DNA of 64,000 nt from Carnobacterium viridans (GTDB lineage Bacteria > Bacillota > Bacilli > Lactobacillales > Carnobacteriaceae), in assembly GCF_900102725.1 (NCBI RefSeq), contig NZ_FNJW01000008.1:310001-374000 (forward strand), given 5' to 3'. The notes beneath the pieces were generated by a model. That model was not told the DNA's origin. It saw nothing but the letters and a program-made list of their open reading frames with translations, and searched no databases. This document shows, piece by piece, positions 50,158 to 57,849 of the stretch (within the stretch, counting starts at the first letter, position 1; each line of letters starts with the position of its first letter). A program made the position numbers and the translations under genes.

Positions 50158-50556
50158 ATGAAAAAGAATAAAACAATATTTTTTACAAAAATTCTTTATG
50201 GTTTATTTCTATCGGCAACTACAATAGCTGTTTTTATTGTTTATAAAAATATAGACAACGCTATTTCTTTTAATTTTTTAATGGGGTATTTCTTTTTTTC
50301 TTTCTTCATGCTGATATATGTTTCTTTCATAACCATTGTAAATATAAAGAATTTTAAATGGGTTTATATAAGAAAAAGAATAGTTAAGTTTATTACCATT
50401 TTTATTTTATTCAGTACTTTGAACTACTTTTTTGGTTACATAATAAGACCTTCTAAAATAGATTTATTTAAAATTTTTACTAATAGTTTCGGTATCTCTT
50501 TTGGTATAGTTTTTTCTGAAATTATTTTTTTCAAGGGCAAAAACAAACTAAAGTAG
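50158..50556 (+). CDS. Hypothetical membrane protein, four helices
   Basis: Not recognised. 132 residues, mostly hydrophobic, with four likely membrane helices (about 10-30, 38-60, 75-95, 105-122) and short basic loops. The base composition is visibly richer in A/T than that of the mal genes before it, which suggests acquired DNA. TATAAT at 50112-50117 and GAGAGGCGG near 50144 provide plausible expression signals. It opens the accessory stretch after the malR terminator. Confidence 0.65.
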   Translation: MKKNKTIFFTKILYGLFLSATTIAVFIVYKNIDNAISFNFLMGYFFFSFFMLIYVSFITIVNIKNFKWVYIRKRIVKFITIFILFSTLNYFFGYIIRPSKIDLFKIFTNSFGISFGIVFSEIIFFKGKNKLK

Positions 50557-50682
50557 GTAGTGAATTTTATGATAATGTTCACTAGTAACAAAGGCATAAT
50601 GATGGTTTTATGATTTTTTTATAGACACATGGAATTATAATCCTGTCTAATTTTAAAGATATACACGGTTGGAGATCGAAGG

Positions 50683-50838
50683 TTGAAGGCGAATTTAAAT
50701 CAAAACCTTAAGCAAGAAATGGTAACGATACTTATGGATTTATTGGAACATGTAGATTTTCCAGATGAGATAAAAAAAATTGAAATAAATGGTTTTAGTT
50801 CTTCAGATACAAAAATGATTTACTTTAAAAACGAGTAA
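50683..50838 (+). CDS. Small hypothetical protein
   Basis: A 51-residue reading frame starting with TTG 50683, eight bases after GGAG at 50671-50674, beginning MKANLNQNLKQEMVTILMDL and ending MIYFKNE. An internal ATG at 50719 is the other possible start. It is acidic, soluble and helix-prone in the first half. No family recognised. Support is only the ribosome site and the amino acid pattern. Confidence 0.4.
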   Translation: MKANLNQNLKQEMVTILMDLLEHVDFPDEIKKIEINGFSSSDTKMIYFKNE

Positions 50839-50895
50839 TAGTTATATGTCTTATAAATTCAGAATTGGACTCATTTACAATTTCTATATTAAACT

Positions 50896-50919
50896 ATATC
50901 GATTTGTGAAATTCGATAT
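50896..50919. repeat. Small inverted repeat before the secreted small protein
   Basis: ATATCGA and TCGATAT flank TTTGTGAAAT, whose TTT/AAA can continue the stem. AT-rich, no T-run. It could be an operator or an mRNA hairpin. Confidence 0.5.
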
Positions 50920-51019
50920 GGAAAAATAAAATAAATTAGGCAACTAGATTATATACATCGTAAGTGGATTTACAAAGTGATACAATTAAATGAAATAATA
51001 ACAGATGGAGGAATTTAAA

Positions 51020-51244
51020 ATGAAGAAAAAATCAGTTTTAGTTTTAGGAGTCATGGGAATTCTTACATTATCGATGATAGGCTTTAAGAATGTATCAGCG
51101 AAAGAGCCCATTAATGTTAGTAATAGAGATGAAGTTACAGTTATAACTGCAGAAGAACAAAATAAAGTAGAAAATTCAACGAAATTATCAGGATTTATTC
51201 AACAAGAAAATGGATCAGGTTTCTTTTTTTCGAAAGTGAAGTAA
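51020..51244 (+). CDS. Small secreted protein of unknown function
   Basis: ATG 51020 lies after GATGGAGGAAT. The 74 residues start with a clear Sec signal peptide (KKKSVLVLGVMGILTLSMIG, cleavage likely after VSA near residue 26), leaving about 48 mature residues, hydrophilic, without cysteine, ending GSGFFFSKVK. No double-glycine leader, no immunity gene next to it, so I do not call it a bacteriocin. Not recognised. Confidence 0.6.
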   Translation: MKKKSVLVLGVMGILTLSMIGFKNVSAKEPINVSNRDEVTVITAEEQNKVENSTKLSGFIQQENGSGFFFSKVK

Positions 51245-51424
51245 CCTGATACTAGTTCTCCCGATGATGATTATTGCTGCATTTTTAGAAACATATGTAG
51301 CAGACTTGTTGCTCAGCTTATTCGCGTAGAAGTTGAGTGGATTTTCTATGTTGAAATTTATTAAAAACGATGCGCGTTTGATAATATGTTATACATTATA
51401 TCATTAAATTTGTGGGAGGTAATA

Positions 51425-51781
51425 ATGGTTACTCGTTCAGATATACTAGGATACGCAGAAGAAAACTATAAAACTATTTCAGAGCATTTGTGGACTAGAT
51501 ATCCAAATTATGAAGTGTTGAGACATAAGCATAATAAAAAATGGTACGCTATTATCATGTCTGTGCCTAAAAATAAAGTTGGTTTAGAAGGTGATGAAGT
51601 TATTGACATATTAGACATAAAGTGTGAACCTGAGTTGGTTGTGCCCTTGTCATCACGAGAAGGATTTTCCCGTGCATACCATATGAATAAAGAACACTGG
51701 TTGACCATTATTTTAAATGGAACCGTTTCGGATAAAGAAATATATAGTTTGATTGATACAAGTTATGAAATGACAAAATAA
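51425..51781 (+). CDS. MmcQ/YjbR-like protein
   Basis: 118 residues from ATG 51425 after GTGGGAGGT. Layout and motifs are those of the YjbR (CyaY-like fold) family: a start such as DILGYAEENYKTISEHLW, a KKWYAIIMSVPKNK strand, LDIKCEPELVVPLSSREGFS, and YHMNKEHWLTIILNGTVSD near the C-terminus. The family has been called DNA-binding but its role is unsettled. It stands alone among orphan genes. Confidence 0.8.
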   Translation: MVTRSDILGYAEENYKTISEHLWTRYPNYEVLRHKHNKKWYAIIMSVPKNKVGLEGDEVIDILDIKCEPELVVPLSSREGFSRAYHMNKEHWLTIILNGTVSDKEIYSLIDTSYEMTK

Positions 51782-51995
51782 CCACCCAACTTCGTTAAAA
51801 ACGATTTAAGATGTTTATACGATTTCTTTATCTCTTTTTCCAATAATAACTAACAACTTGAATTACTTCAATTATACATTTTTTTAAATGTATGCTTTTG
51901 TAAAGTCTTATATATTGACGTCAACAACAGTAGGTCAGTATATCTGAAGTTATCAGAATATTTGTGTATGAGCTCTTAGTTTGGAGGAAGTTATT

Positions 51996-52604
51996 TTGTC
52001 ACAAATCATTTTTTCAGCACTCGCTGTTTATATTTCTACCAGCATTGATTATTTAGTTATCTTGCTAATTCTTTTTTCTCAAATTCATACAAAAAAGGGA
52101 ATCTGTCAGGTTTATTTGGGTCAATACCTTGGAACTGGTCTCTTAGTAGCTGTAAGTTTATTTGCTGCATATGTGCTGAATTTCATTCCGCAAGATGGGA
52201 TTATTGGGCTTCTTGGTCTAATTCCGATTGTTTTAGGAATCAGAGTGGCATTGATTGGTGAAGAGGACGAAGAAGAAGTCGTTGAAAAGCTTGAATCTAG
52301 AGGAATGAACCGCTTATTTTGGATAGTAGCCTTATTAACAATTGCTTCTGGTGGCGATAATTTAGGTATTTATATTCCATACTTTACCTTTTTAGCTGTT
52401 TCAGAAATTAGTATTGCTTTAATTTTATTCACGCTTTCTGTTGCTATTCTTTGCTCTATCAGTTACAAATTAGCCAAAATTTCCTTTGTTTCCGAAACGT
52501 TAGAAAAATATGAACGAATCATTGTTCCTATTGTATTTATTGGTTTAGGAATTTACATATTGATTGAAAATGGTACGATTCAAATGCTTTTAAATTTTAT
52601 ATAA
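51996..52604 (+). CDS. CadD-family cadmium resistance transporter
   Basis: 202 residues, TTG start 51996 eight bases after GGAGG at 51983-51987. Five or six membrane helices; the first STSIDYLVILLILFSQ and the later IASGGDNLGIYIPYF are typical of CadD, a small exporter related to LysE-type proteins. The charged loop EEDEEEVVEKLESRGMNRL lies in the middle. The convergent ArsR-type gene and the P1B-4 pump after it make a metal-resistance cluster. The actual ion is not shown by the sequence. Confidence 0.82.
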   Translation: MSQIIFSALAVYISTSIDYLVILLILFSQIHTKKGICQVYLGQYLGTGLLVAVSLFAAYVLNFIPQDGIIGLLGLIPIVLGIRVALIGEEDEEEVVEKLESRGMNRLFWIVALLTIASGGDNLGIYIPYFTFLAVSEISIALILFTLSVAILCSISYKLAKISFVSETLEKYERIIVPIVFIGLGIYILIENGTIQMLLNFI

Positions 52605-52624
52605 ACTACTACGGTAGTGAAGGT

Positions 52625-52662
52625 AAAAAAAGACAGCGAGTTAAAATCTCGCTGTCTTTTTT
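52625..52662 (+). terminator. Terminator between the CadD-like gene and the ArsR-type gene
   Basis: AAAAAAGACAGCGAG pairs perfectly with CTCGCTGTCTTTTTT. Symmetric, so it can serve both convergent genes. Confidence 0.92.
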
Positions 52663-52668
52663 GAACTA

Positions 52669-52687
52669 TTTAACGAAGAGTCTTTTG
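52669..52687 (-). repeat. Solo outer end of the mosaic repeat
   Basis: ATTTAACGAAGAGTCTTTT is the exact complement of the outer end of copy E (GACTCTTCGTTAAAT) with the AAAA seen before copy D. No arm or centre follows. It may be a remnant. Confidence 0.5.
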
Positions 52688-52690
52688 TTT

Positions 52691-53011
52691 TTATTTTTCT
52701 TGCTCTTGTTCTTCGATATGAGTTAAAACTTGTTCAAGAATACTAAAAATATGAAGATCATCAAGGCCATAAATCATATTTTTGCCAGCTCTTTTTGATT
52801 TTACTAATCTTGAAGACTTTAAAGTTTTTAACTGGTGAGAAATTGCTGATTGTTCCATACCTAAAGACTGCGCAATAGCTCCAACACTAAGTTCTTCTTT
52901 CTGTAAAAGAAATAAAATGGAAAGTCGTGTAGGGTCACTAATCATTTTAAATATCTTACTGACCTCTTGGATAGATTCATTTGTTAATGGAGAAGTCGAT
53001 GATGGTTTCAT
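52691..53011 (-). CDS. ArsR/SmtB-family metal-sensing repressor (CzrA-like)
   Basis: 106 residues with a winged helix: MISDPTRLSILFLLQ, ELSVGAIAQSLGMEQSAISH (recognition helix) and QLKTLKSSRLVKSKRAGKNM. The last helix reads DDLHIFSILEQVLTHIEE, giving D-x-H-x10-H-x2-E, close to the alpha5 zinc/cobalt site of CzrA (D-x-H-x10-H-x2-H) but with Glu in place of the last His. No CxC arsenic or cadmium motif is present. Divergent from the P1B-4 ATPase, whose promoter carries a matching palindrome. Confidence 0.88.
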   Translation of the reverse strand: MKPSSTSPLTNESIQEVSKIFKMISDPTRLSILFLLQKEELSVGAIAQSLGMEQSAISHQLKTLKSSRLVKSKRAGKNMIYGLDDLHIFSILEQVLTHIEEQEQEK

Positions 53012-53146
53012 AAAATTTTCTCTCCTTCATATGCGTGTTCGTTCATATTTAGATTATCACAAGAACTTTATAAAGCAAGTTTTTTTATATAAGAAGAGCT
53101 GCTGTATAGTCAGATGGCTTAACCAGGTAAATAAGGTAACATTTTT

Positions 53147-53175
53147 TTGACAATTCAGATAGAGTGGCATATAAT
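53147..53175 (+). promoter_or_regulatory. Promoter of the P1B-4 ATPase
   Basis: Perfect TTGACA (53147-53152), 17-base spacer, perfect TATAAT (53170-53175). Such a strong promoter implies tight repression. Confidence 0.88.
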
Positions 53176-53190
53176 GAACATATAAACATA

Positions 53191-53204
53191 TGAATACTCA
53201 TTCA
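53191..53204. promoter_or_regulatory. ArsR-type operator downstream of the P1B-4 promoter
   Basis: TGAATACTCATTCA: TGAA-N6-TTCA, the core of the 12-2-12 operators of the CzrA/SmtB family, about ten bases after the predicted start of transcription. Confidence 0.72.
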
Positions 53205-53265
53205 AGTGTAATTCGTAAACGTTACGATTCCAAAAATAATAGTTTGATTAAGAAGGGTGATAGAA

Positions 53266-55179
53266 ATGAAAGAGATTCAGTCAGAACACTTACACGAAAA
53301 TCATAGTCACAATCATGATCATGGAAATAGGCCAATTACTTTGTACTTTATTGGTTTAGCATTGTCGCTTGTTGCGTTAGTTTTAACCGGAGAAAATAGC
53401 TTGTTCCAAAATAGTTTGTTTTCCCTGGCTTCAATTAGTGCTGGTTATCATGTTATTGTTATTGAAGGACTTGGAGAAACGATTGAGAATTCTCGTGTTC
53501 AACAAAAATTTACCCCTAATTCTCATATTTTAATGGGAGTAGCTGCAATAGGTGCTTCTCTGATAGGGAATTTTTGGGAAGGAACATTATTAATTCTTAT
53601 ATTTTCTGGAGCACACTTTCTTGAAGATTATGCTGAAGGAAGAAGTAAAAGAGAAATTACTAAGTTGCTAGAAATGAATCCAACAACGGCTCGTCTAATC
53701 ATGCTAGATGGCAACACAAAAATTGTTGGTGTTAGTGAGTTGAAAATAGGAGATAAACTTCAAGTTTTAAATGGTGACCAAGTACCAATTGACGGAGTGA
53801 TAGTATCTGGCTCTACGTCAATCGACGAGTCTTCTATCAATGGTGAGAGTATGCCTAAAGAGAAGTCAAAGGGAGACGGAGTTTTTGGAAGTACAATTAA
53901 TGGAACTGGTACTTTTACTATGGAAGTTACAAAAGAAAATAATGATACTGTCTTTTCAAAGATTTTAAAACTAGTAAATCAAAATCAAGAGAATCAAACA
54001 AAAGCGTCTAGTATTATCCAAAAGTTTGAGCCTAAGTATGTTAAATTTGTTTTAATTGCAATCCCAATCGTCATTTTACTTGCTCCTATGGTTTTTAATT
54101 TGACGTGGTCACAAAGTATTTATAGAGGATTAGTCCTTTTAGTAGCAGCTTCTCCATGTGCTTTAGCAGCAGCTACCGTATCGGTAACGTTATCAGCCAC
54201 TTCTAATTTAGCGAAAAAAGGCGTACTTTCAAAAGGAAGTGCCTATTTGTCACAATTAGCTGATATTCAAACCATTGCTTTTGATAAAACTGGGACATTA
54301 ACGAAAGGGAAACCAGAAGTAACAAATTACTATTTTTCTGATTCTGTAAACGAAGAAAATATGATTGATATCGTTGTGGCTCTTGAAAAAGAATCGAATC
54401 ATCCCTTAGCAACTGCTATTTTAGACAAATTTGAATCCCAAAATAAATTAATTATTGAAGTGGAAAATCAGATTGGAAAAGGGATAATAGGTGATTATAA
54501 TGGAAAAACCTATCGTATAGGCAGACCAACTTCATTTGAAGCTGTGTCGGATGACTATACACGTTTGAATAAAGAATGGGCTTCAGAAGGTAATACAGTT
54601 GTGTACGTATCAGAAAATGAAAAAGTAATTGGTCTGATCGCATTAATGGATATTCCAAGTGAACATGCAAAGACAACAATAGAGTACTTTAAAAAGTGTG
54701 GTATCCATACCACTTTAATTACTGGGGACTCTGAAATGACAGGACGAGCTGTTGGTAAACAATTAGGAATAGACCAAATAATTGCTAATGTCATGCCAGA
54801 AGATAAATCTAACATTATTAATGATCAAAAGGAACTCTATGGTACAACCGCTATGGTGGGAGATGGTGTAAATGACGCGCCTGCTCTTGTAAAAGCAGAT
54901 GTCGGAATTGCTATGGGAGATGGTACGGATGTTGCAGTAGATGTATCTGATTTAGTGTTAATGAAAAATGACTTATCAAAATTGGTAAAAGCTCACGAAA
55001 TCTCTTTAAACATGAATCGAGTTATTTGGCAAAATATTATTTTCTCAATGATAGTCGCAGCTTTTCTAATTGTCGTAAGCTTAGTAGGATTAACGGATAT
55101 AGCCATTAGTGTGATTGTTCATGAAGGAAGTACCTTGGTTGTCATACTAAATGGACTACGAATGTTAAAGACTAGCTAA
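53266..55179 (+). CDS. P1B-4-type heavy-metal-transporting ATPase
   Basis: 637 residues from ATG 53266 after AAGAAGGGTG. The SPC motif in the sixth-helix position (AASPCALAAATVSV near 295) and HEGST in the last helix (near 618) are the hallmarks of subclass P1B-4 (CoaT, CtpD, Bacillus PfeT/ZosA), which exports Co, Fe(II) or Zn/Cd. Phosphorylation motif DKTGTLTKGKP near 340; hinge GDGVNDAPAL near 532. The N-terminus is histidine-rich (HLHENHSHNHDHGN) and has no CxxC domain. Controlled probably by the adjacent ArsR-type repressor. Confidence 0.9.
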   Translation: MKEIQSEHLHENHSHNHDHGNRPITLYFIGLALSLVALVLTGENSLFQNSLFSLASISAGYHVIVIEGLGETIENSRVQQKFTPNSHILMGVAAIGASLIGNFWEGTLLILIFSGAHFLEDYAEGRSKREITKLLEMNPTTARLIMLDGNTKIVGVSELKIGDKLQVLNGDQVPIDGVIVSGSTSIDESSINGESMPKEKSKGDGVFGSTINGTGTFTMEVTKENNDTVFSKILKLVNQNQENQTKASSIIQKFEPKYVKFVLIAIPIVILLAPMVFNLTWSQSIYRGLVLLVAASPCALAAATVSVTLSATSNLAKKGVLSKGSAYLSQLADIQTIAFDKTGTLTKGKPEVTNYYFSDSVNEENMIDIVVALEKESNHPLATAILDKFESQNKLIIEVENQIGKGIIGDYNGKTYRIGRPTSFEAVSDDYTRLNKEWASEGNTVVYVSENEKVIGLIALMDIPSEHAKTTIEYFKKCGIHTTLITGDSEMTGRAVGKQLGIDQIIANVMPEDKSNIINDQKELYGTTAMVGDGVNDAPALVKADVGIAMGDGTDVAVDVSDLVLMKNDLSKLVKAHEISLNMNRVIWQNIIFSMIVAAFLIVVSLVGLTDIAISVIVHEGSTLVVILNGLRMLKTS

Positions 55180-55218
55180 GCGATAACTGTATCACTCTAA
55201 TTAATTTGTAACTTACTA

Positions 55219-55263
55219 AATAAGGATTCTATCGCTTAAAGGCAGTAGAATCCTTATTTTATT
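55219..55263 (+). terminator. Terminator after the P1B-4 ATPase
   Basis: AATAAGGATTCTA pairs perfectly with TAGAATCCTTATT over a 14-base loop, followed by TTATT. Confidence 0.9.
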
Positions 55264-55332
55264 AATATTCTTTACTCATCAGTGTACCTGAGACGACAAG
55301 TACATTTTCAATAATCGTTTACAAATTTATTT

Positions 55333-55430
55333 GGCTCTTCGGCGCTTACGCTTTGTTTAAGGCTTCAGACGATTCCATGGCTCTCCACAAATAAACCTGT
55401 CTATTCCAGAAGAAATGTTGTTTTCTTCTA
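55333..55430 (-). repeat. Mosaic intergenic repeat, copy F (one arm plus part of centre)
   Basis: Reads GGCTCTTCGGCGCTTACGCT, TTGTTTAAGGCTTCAGACG, then CCATGGCTCTCCACAA and TCTATTCCAGAAGAAATG. The centre matches that of copy B with an internal deletion; the outer end at the 55430 side is degraded (TATTAAAAATTT instead of TATCAACACCATTT). It lies in the 467-base gap after the ATPase, with a terminator before it and AT-rich sequence after it. Confidence 0.8.
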
Positions 55431-55442
55431 TTAAAAATTTGC

Positions 55443-55535
55443 TCACTTTTTTACTTTAAAAACAGACATTATGCTCAAACCAAATAAATAACCTAATGCA
55501 AAAAATGCCATATCAGTCTTAGTTATATACATCAT
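55443..55535 (-). CDS. Possible minus-strand micro-protein
   Basis: A 30-codon frame beginning MMYITKTDMAFFALGYLFGL and ending SVFKVKK: one hydrophobic helix with basic tail, reminiscent of small membrane peptides. There is no good ribosome site upstream on the minus strand, so it may be chance. Confidence 0.2.
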   Translation of the reverse strand: MMYITKTDMAFFALGYLFGLSIMSVFKVKK

Positions 55536-55646
55536 TATCAACGTTTTTTTATTATGTAATCGTTCTCTGTATCATTTCAACACAATTATTGTTAAAGTAA
55601 ACACATAAGGATAACATAGAATAAATGTGTACCAGGAGGAGATAAA

Positions 55647-55781
55647 ATGTTGATACTACTTTTAGCTATCATTGGCTTATGTATTTTTGGATGGAGTTGG
55701 TCAAAAATGGGCGGTATAGCCGAATACTGGGTTAATCAAGGCGTGAAAGATGATAATGACACTGAAGACGACAAAAAATAA
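55647..55781 (+). CDS. Small single-pass membrane protein
   Basis: 44 residues from ATG 55647 after CAGGAGGAG at 55633-55641. Residues 1-18 are one hydrophobic helix (MLILLLAIIGLCIFGWSW) and the tail is strongly acidic (DDNDTEDDKK). It has no recognised family. The excellent ribosome site and codon pattern argue for a real gene. It precedes the nicotinamidase by 82 bases. Confidence 0.65.
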   Translation: MLILLLAIIGLCIFGWSWSKMGGIAEYWVNQGVKDDNDTEDDKK

Positions 55782-55863
55782 GTATCAAAATATCACTAGT
55801 GGTGAAATATGATTTATTATTTAAAAAAAGTTAGTTTTAATGAATTTGGGGAGTTGATTTAAA

Positions 55864-56406
55864 ATGGTAAGAGAAGCTTTATTAATTGTTGATATGAGTA
55901 ATGATTTTGTAGCTGATAATGGAACATTAACGGTTGGTAATCCAGCACAAGAAATAGTCCCTTATATTACTGCTTTGGCAACAAGATTTCTAGCAGAGAG
56001 AAACCTAGTTATCGTATCAATGGATGCACACCAAAAGAATGACTCACATTTTGAATTATGGCCACCACACAATATTGTGGAAACAGAAGGGCAACAATTG
56101 TATGGAGCTTTATATGATTGGTTTCAAGACAACAAGAACCATAAAAACTTGGTTTATAAATCTAAAACGAACTATAATGCATTTTTTCAAACGGATCTAG
56201 CTGAGACGTTAAAAAAATCAGAAATAAAAAAAGTTCATACTGTTGGCGTAACCACGGATATTTGTGTCTTTTTAACCGTTTCAGGAGCTGATGCAGAAGG
56301 TTTCAAAACAGCTATCCATAAACAAGGTATAGCAACGTTTACTGATCTTGGAGAAACGATGACTAATCATATGAAACGTTGTTTTCATACTGAAATCATA
56401 GAATAA
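55864..56406 (+). CDS. pncA: Nicotinamidase (isochorismatase-fold cysteine hydrolase)
   Basis: Hydrolyses nicotinamide to nicotinate for NAD salvage. 180 residues with catalytic Asp in ALLIVDMSNDFV (D10), MDAHQKNDSHFELWPPHNIV (metal-binding part), the lysine in LVYKSKTNYNAFF and the nucleophile cysteine in VGVTTDICVFLTVSGADAEG. The length and the WPPHNI motif fit the Lactobacillales nicotinamidases; another isochorismatase-type amidase is possible. GGGGAG lies upstream. niaR-niaX, at 25-26 kb, belong to the same pathway; no NiaR-like palindrome is seen here. Confidence 0.78.
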   Translation: MVREALLIVDMSNDFVADNGTLTVGNPAQEIVPYITALATRFLAERNLVIVSMDAHQKNDSHFELWPPHNIVETEGQQLYGALYDWFQDNKNHKNLVYKSKTNYNAFFQTDLAETLKKSEIKKVHTVGVTTDICVFLTVSGADAEGFKTAIHKQGIATFTDLGETMTNHMKRCFHTEIIE

Positions 56407-56439
56407 AAACGAAACTAGTAAGGATGGTGAAAAAACATA

Positions 56440-56542
56440 ATTGCCTCATTACCGAGAATCAATGAATTAGCAAAAAAAACAACGTGAAGAGGGTTTAACG
56501 ATTGCTGAAAAAGAAGAGCAGCAATTACTTCGTGCAGAATGA
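56440..56542 (+). pseudogene. Remnant of a DUF896 (YnzC-like) gene, frameshifted
   Basis: With one A removed from the A-run at 56472-56479 the sequence reads PRINELAKKQREEGLTIAEK then EEQQLLRAE and stops, the core of the small DUF896 proteins. As it stands there is a frameshift in the A-run, no proper start codon (ATA where ATG is expected) and a premature stop instead of the usual C-terminal extension. Confidence 0.7.
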
Positions 56543-56644
56543 GTGATAACCCTCAGTCATTAGGAACTCAACAAGAAAATGATGTTGCCTCAAAAAATCC
56601 CCGAATTGTCGAAAAAAATTGGAAAGATTGGAAAGACATGAATT

Positions 56645-56929
56645 TTGTATTTGAGTAGTTTTCAGGACTTGATCCAGGAATATATGAAAGACGTAAAGCT
56701 AAAGGATGATTTGCTTTCCAGTACCAATGGCGGTCATTTAGAAGCCAATACGGTCTATCAGATATTTCAAAAGGGTGCTAAGCTGTTAAGAAGAGATGAT
56801 ATCGGTAAGCATACGCTGCGTAAGATATTTGGCTATCGGCTCTATTACAAAAAAAATAAAGACGTGGCTACACTGATGGGAATATTTAGTTACAGCAGAG
56901 AGAAAATAACAAAACGTTGTATTGGTTGA
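56645..56929 (+). pseudogene. C-terminal remnant of a tyrosine recombinase
   Basis: 94 codons corresponding only to the end of a phage/conjugative-element integrase. GGHLEANTVYQIFQKGAKLL and DDIGKHTLRKIFGYRLYYKK contain the conserved H-x-x-R. The next motif reads MGIFSYSREKITKRCIG where intact relatives have FNHSS and RYIG: the catalytic His is Tyr and the nucleophile Tyr is Cys. The fragment lacks the N-terminal and core-binding domains; a frameshifted piece (KNWKDWKDMNFVFE) precedes it in another frame. Inactive. Confidence 0.8.
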
Positions 56930-56983
56930 TTTAAAAGCTCTCTTTCGTTAGCATTAGGAACACTATGAAAGGACTGAAATAAC

Positions 56984-57589
56984 GTGATAGATAGTTACTT
57001 AGAGCACTATAGAAGATTACTTTCAATAGCTGAAGCAGGGCTGTTTTATGGGGAAGATTTATTTGATAAAGAACGATATGAAGAATTACAAGAATTATCA
57101 TTGAAGTTAATAAGCAATTTGAGCAATGAACCGATTAAAAAATTGAAAAATATTGTTGACTCTAATGAAGGATATCCTACTCCTAAAATAGATGTTAGAG
57201 GTTATATTAAAAAGAATGATAAAATATTACTTGTAGAAGATGCTAAGACAAAAAAGTGGGCTATGCCGGGTGGTTATGCCGAAGTAGGGTTATCTCCTAA
57301 AGAAAATGTTATAAAAGAAGTATTGGAAGAAACTGGTTTAATTGTTGAATCATGTGAGTTGATAGCGGTATTCGATACCAATTTGAGAAAAGATATTCCT
57401 CAAATGTTTCAGTATTATAAATTAGTTTTTAATTGTATTGTCAATGATGACGGATTATTCAAAGAAAATATAGAAACATCTGATATGGATTTTTTTACGT
57501 TAGATAACTTACCTTCGTTATCTTTAGATAGAACAACTAAAGAACAATTAATTAAATTGTCTACTAGTACAAAAGTATATTTTGATTAG
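56984..57589 (+). CDS. Nudix hydrolase with N-terminal Nudix_N-type domain
   Basis: 201 residues, GTG start after AAAGGA. Residues 1-60 form the helical N-terminal domain found in ADP-ribose-type Firmicutes Nudix enzymes (YLEHYRRLLSIAEAGLFYGE), followed by the Nudix box GGYAEVGLSPKENVIKEVLE then ETG, in which the usual Arg of REVxEE is Lys. Likely hydrolyses a nucleoside diphosphate derivative; the substrate is not evident. Follows two gene remnants, so its present neighbours say little. Confidence 0.85.
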   Translation: MIDSYLEHYRRLLSIAEAGLFYGEDLFDKERYEELQELSLKLISNLSNEPIKKLKNIVDSNEGYPTPKIDVRGYIKKNDKILLVEDAKTKKWAMPGGYAEVGLSPKENVIKEVLEETGLIVESCELIAVFDTNLRKDIPQMFQYYKLVFNCIVNDDGLFKENIETSDMDFFTLDNLPSLSLDRTTKEQLIKLSTSTKVYFD

Positions 57590-57670
57590 TTATTCGTGTT
57601 CTTACTTTGAATTAAAAGATTTTCTAAACTAGCTATTAGAAGCTGTTTAAAGACGAGGGAAGAAAAGACC

Positions 57671-57708
57671 GAGGATTTTGGGGTTATCAGACTGGGGTCC
57701 TCTTTTTT
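57671..57708 (+). terminator. Possible terminator after the Nudix gene
   Basis: GAGGA and TCCTC close a G-rich loop before six T. Short stem, but the T-run is good. Confidence 0.55.
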
Positions 57709-57849
57709 CGTTTGAGGTTGCTTATTTTAATCTATGATTGAGTTCCATAAACTATTTATCTGCCACAATGGTAAGAATAGAAACAAACGTTGAAAAGTAA
57801 TTGTAACTAAAATATAAACGGAGTATCTAAATAAGTTAGAGGTGAATTT

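Noticed and set aside
51020-51244. Small secreted protein as a bacteriocin
   Set aside because: It has a Sec signal, not a double-glycine leader, no YGNG or cysteine pattern, and no immunity or export gene beside it.
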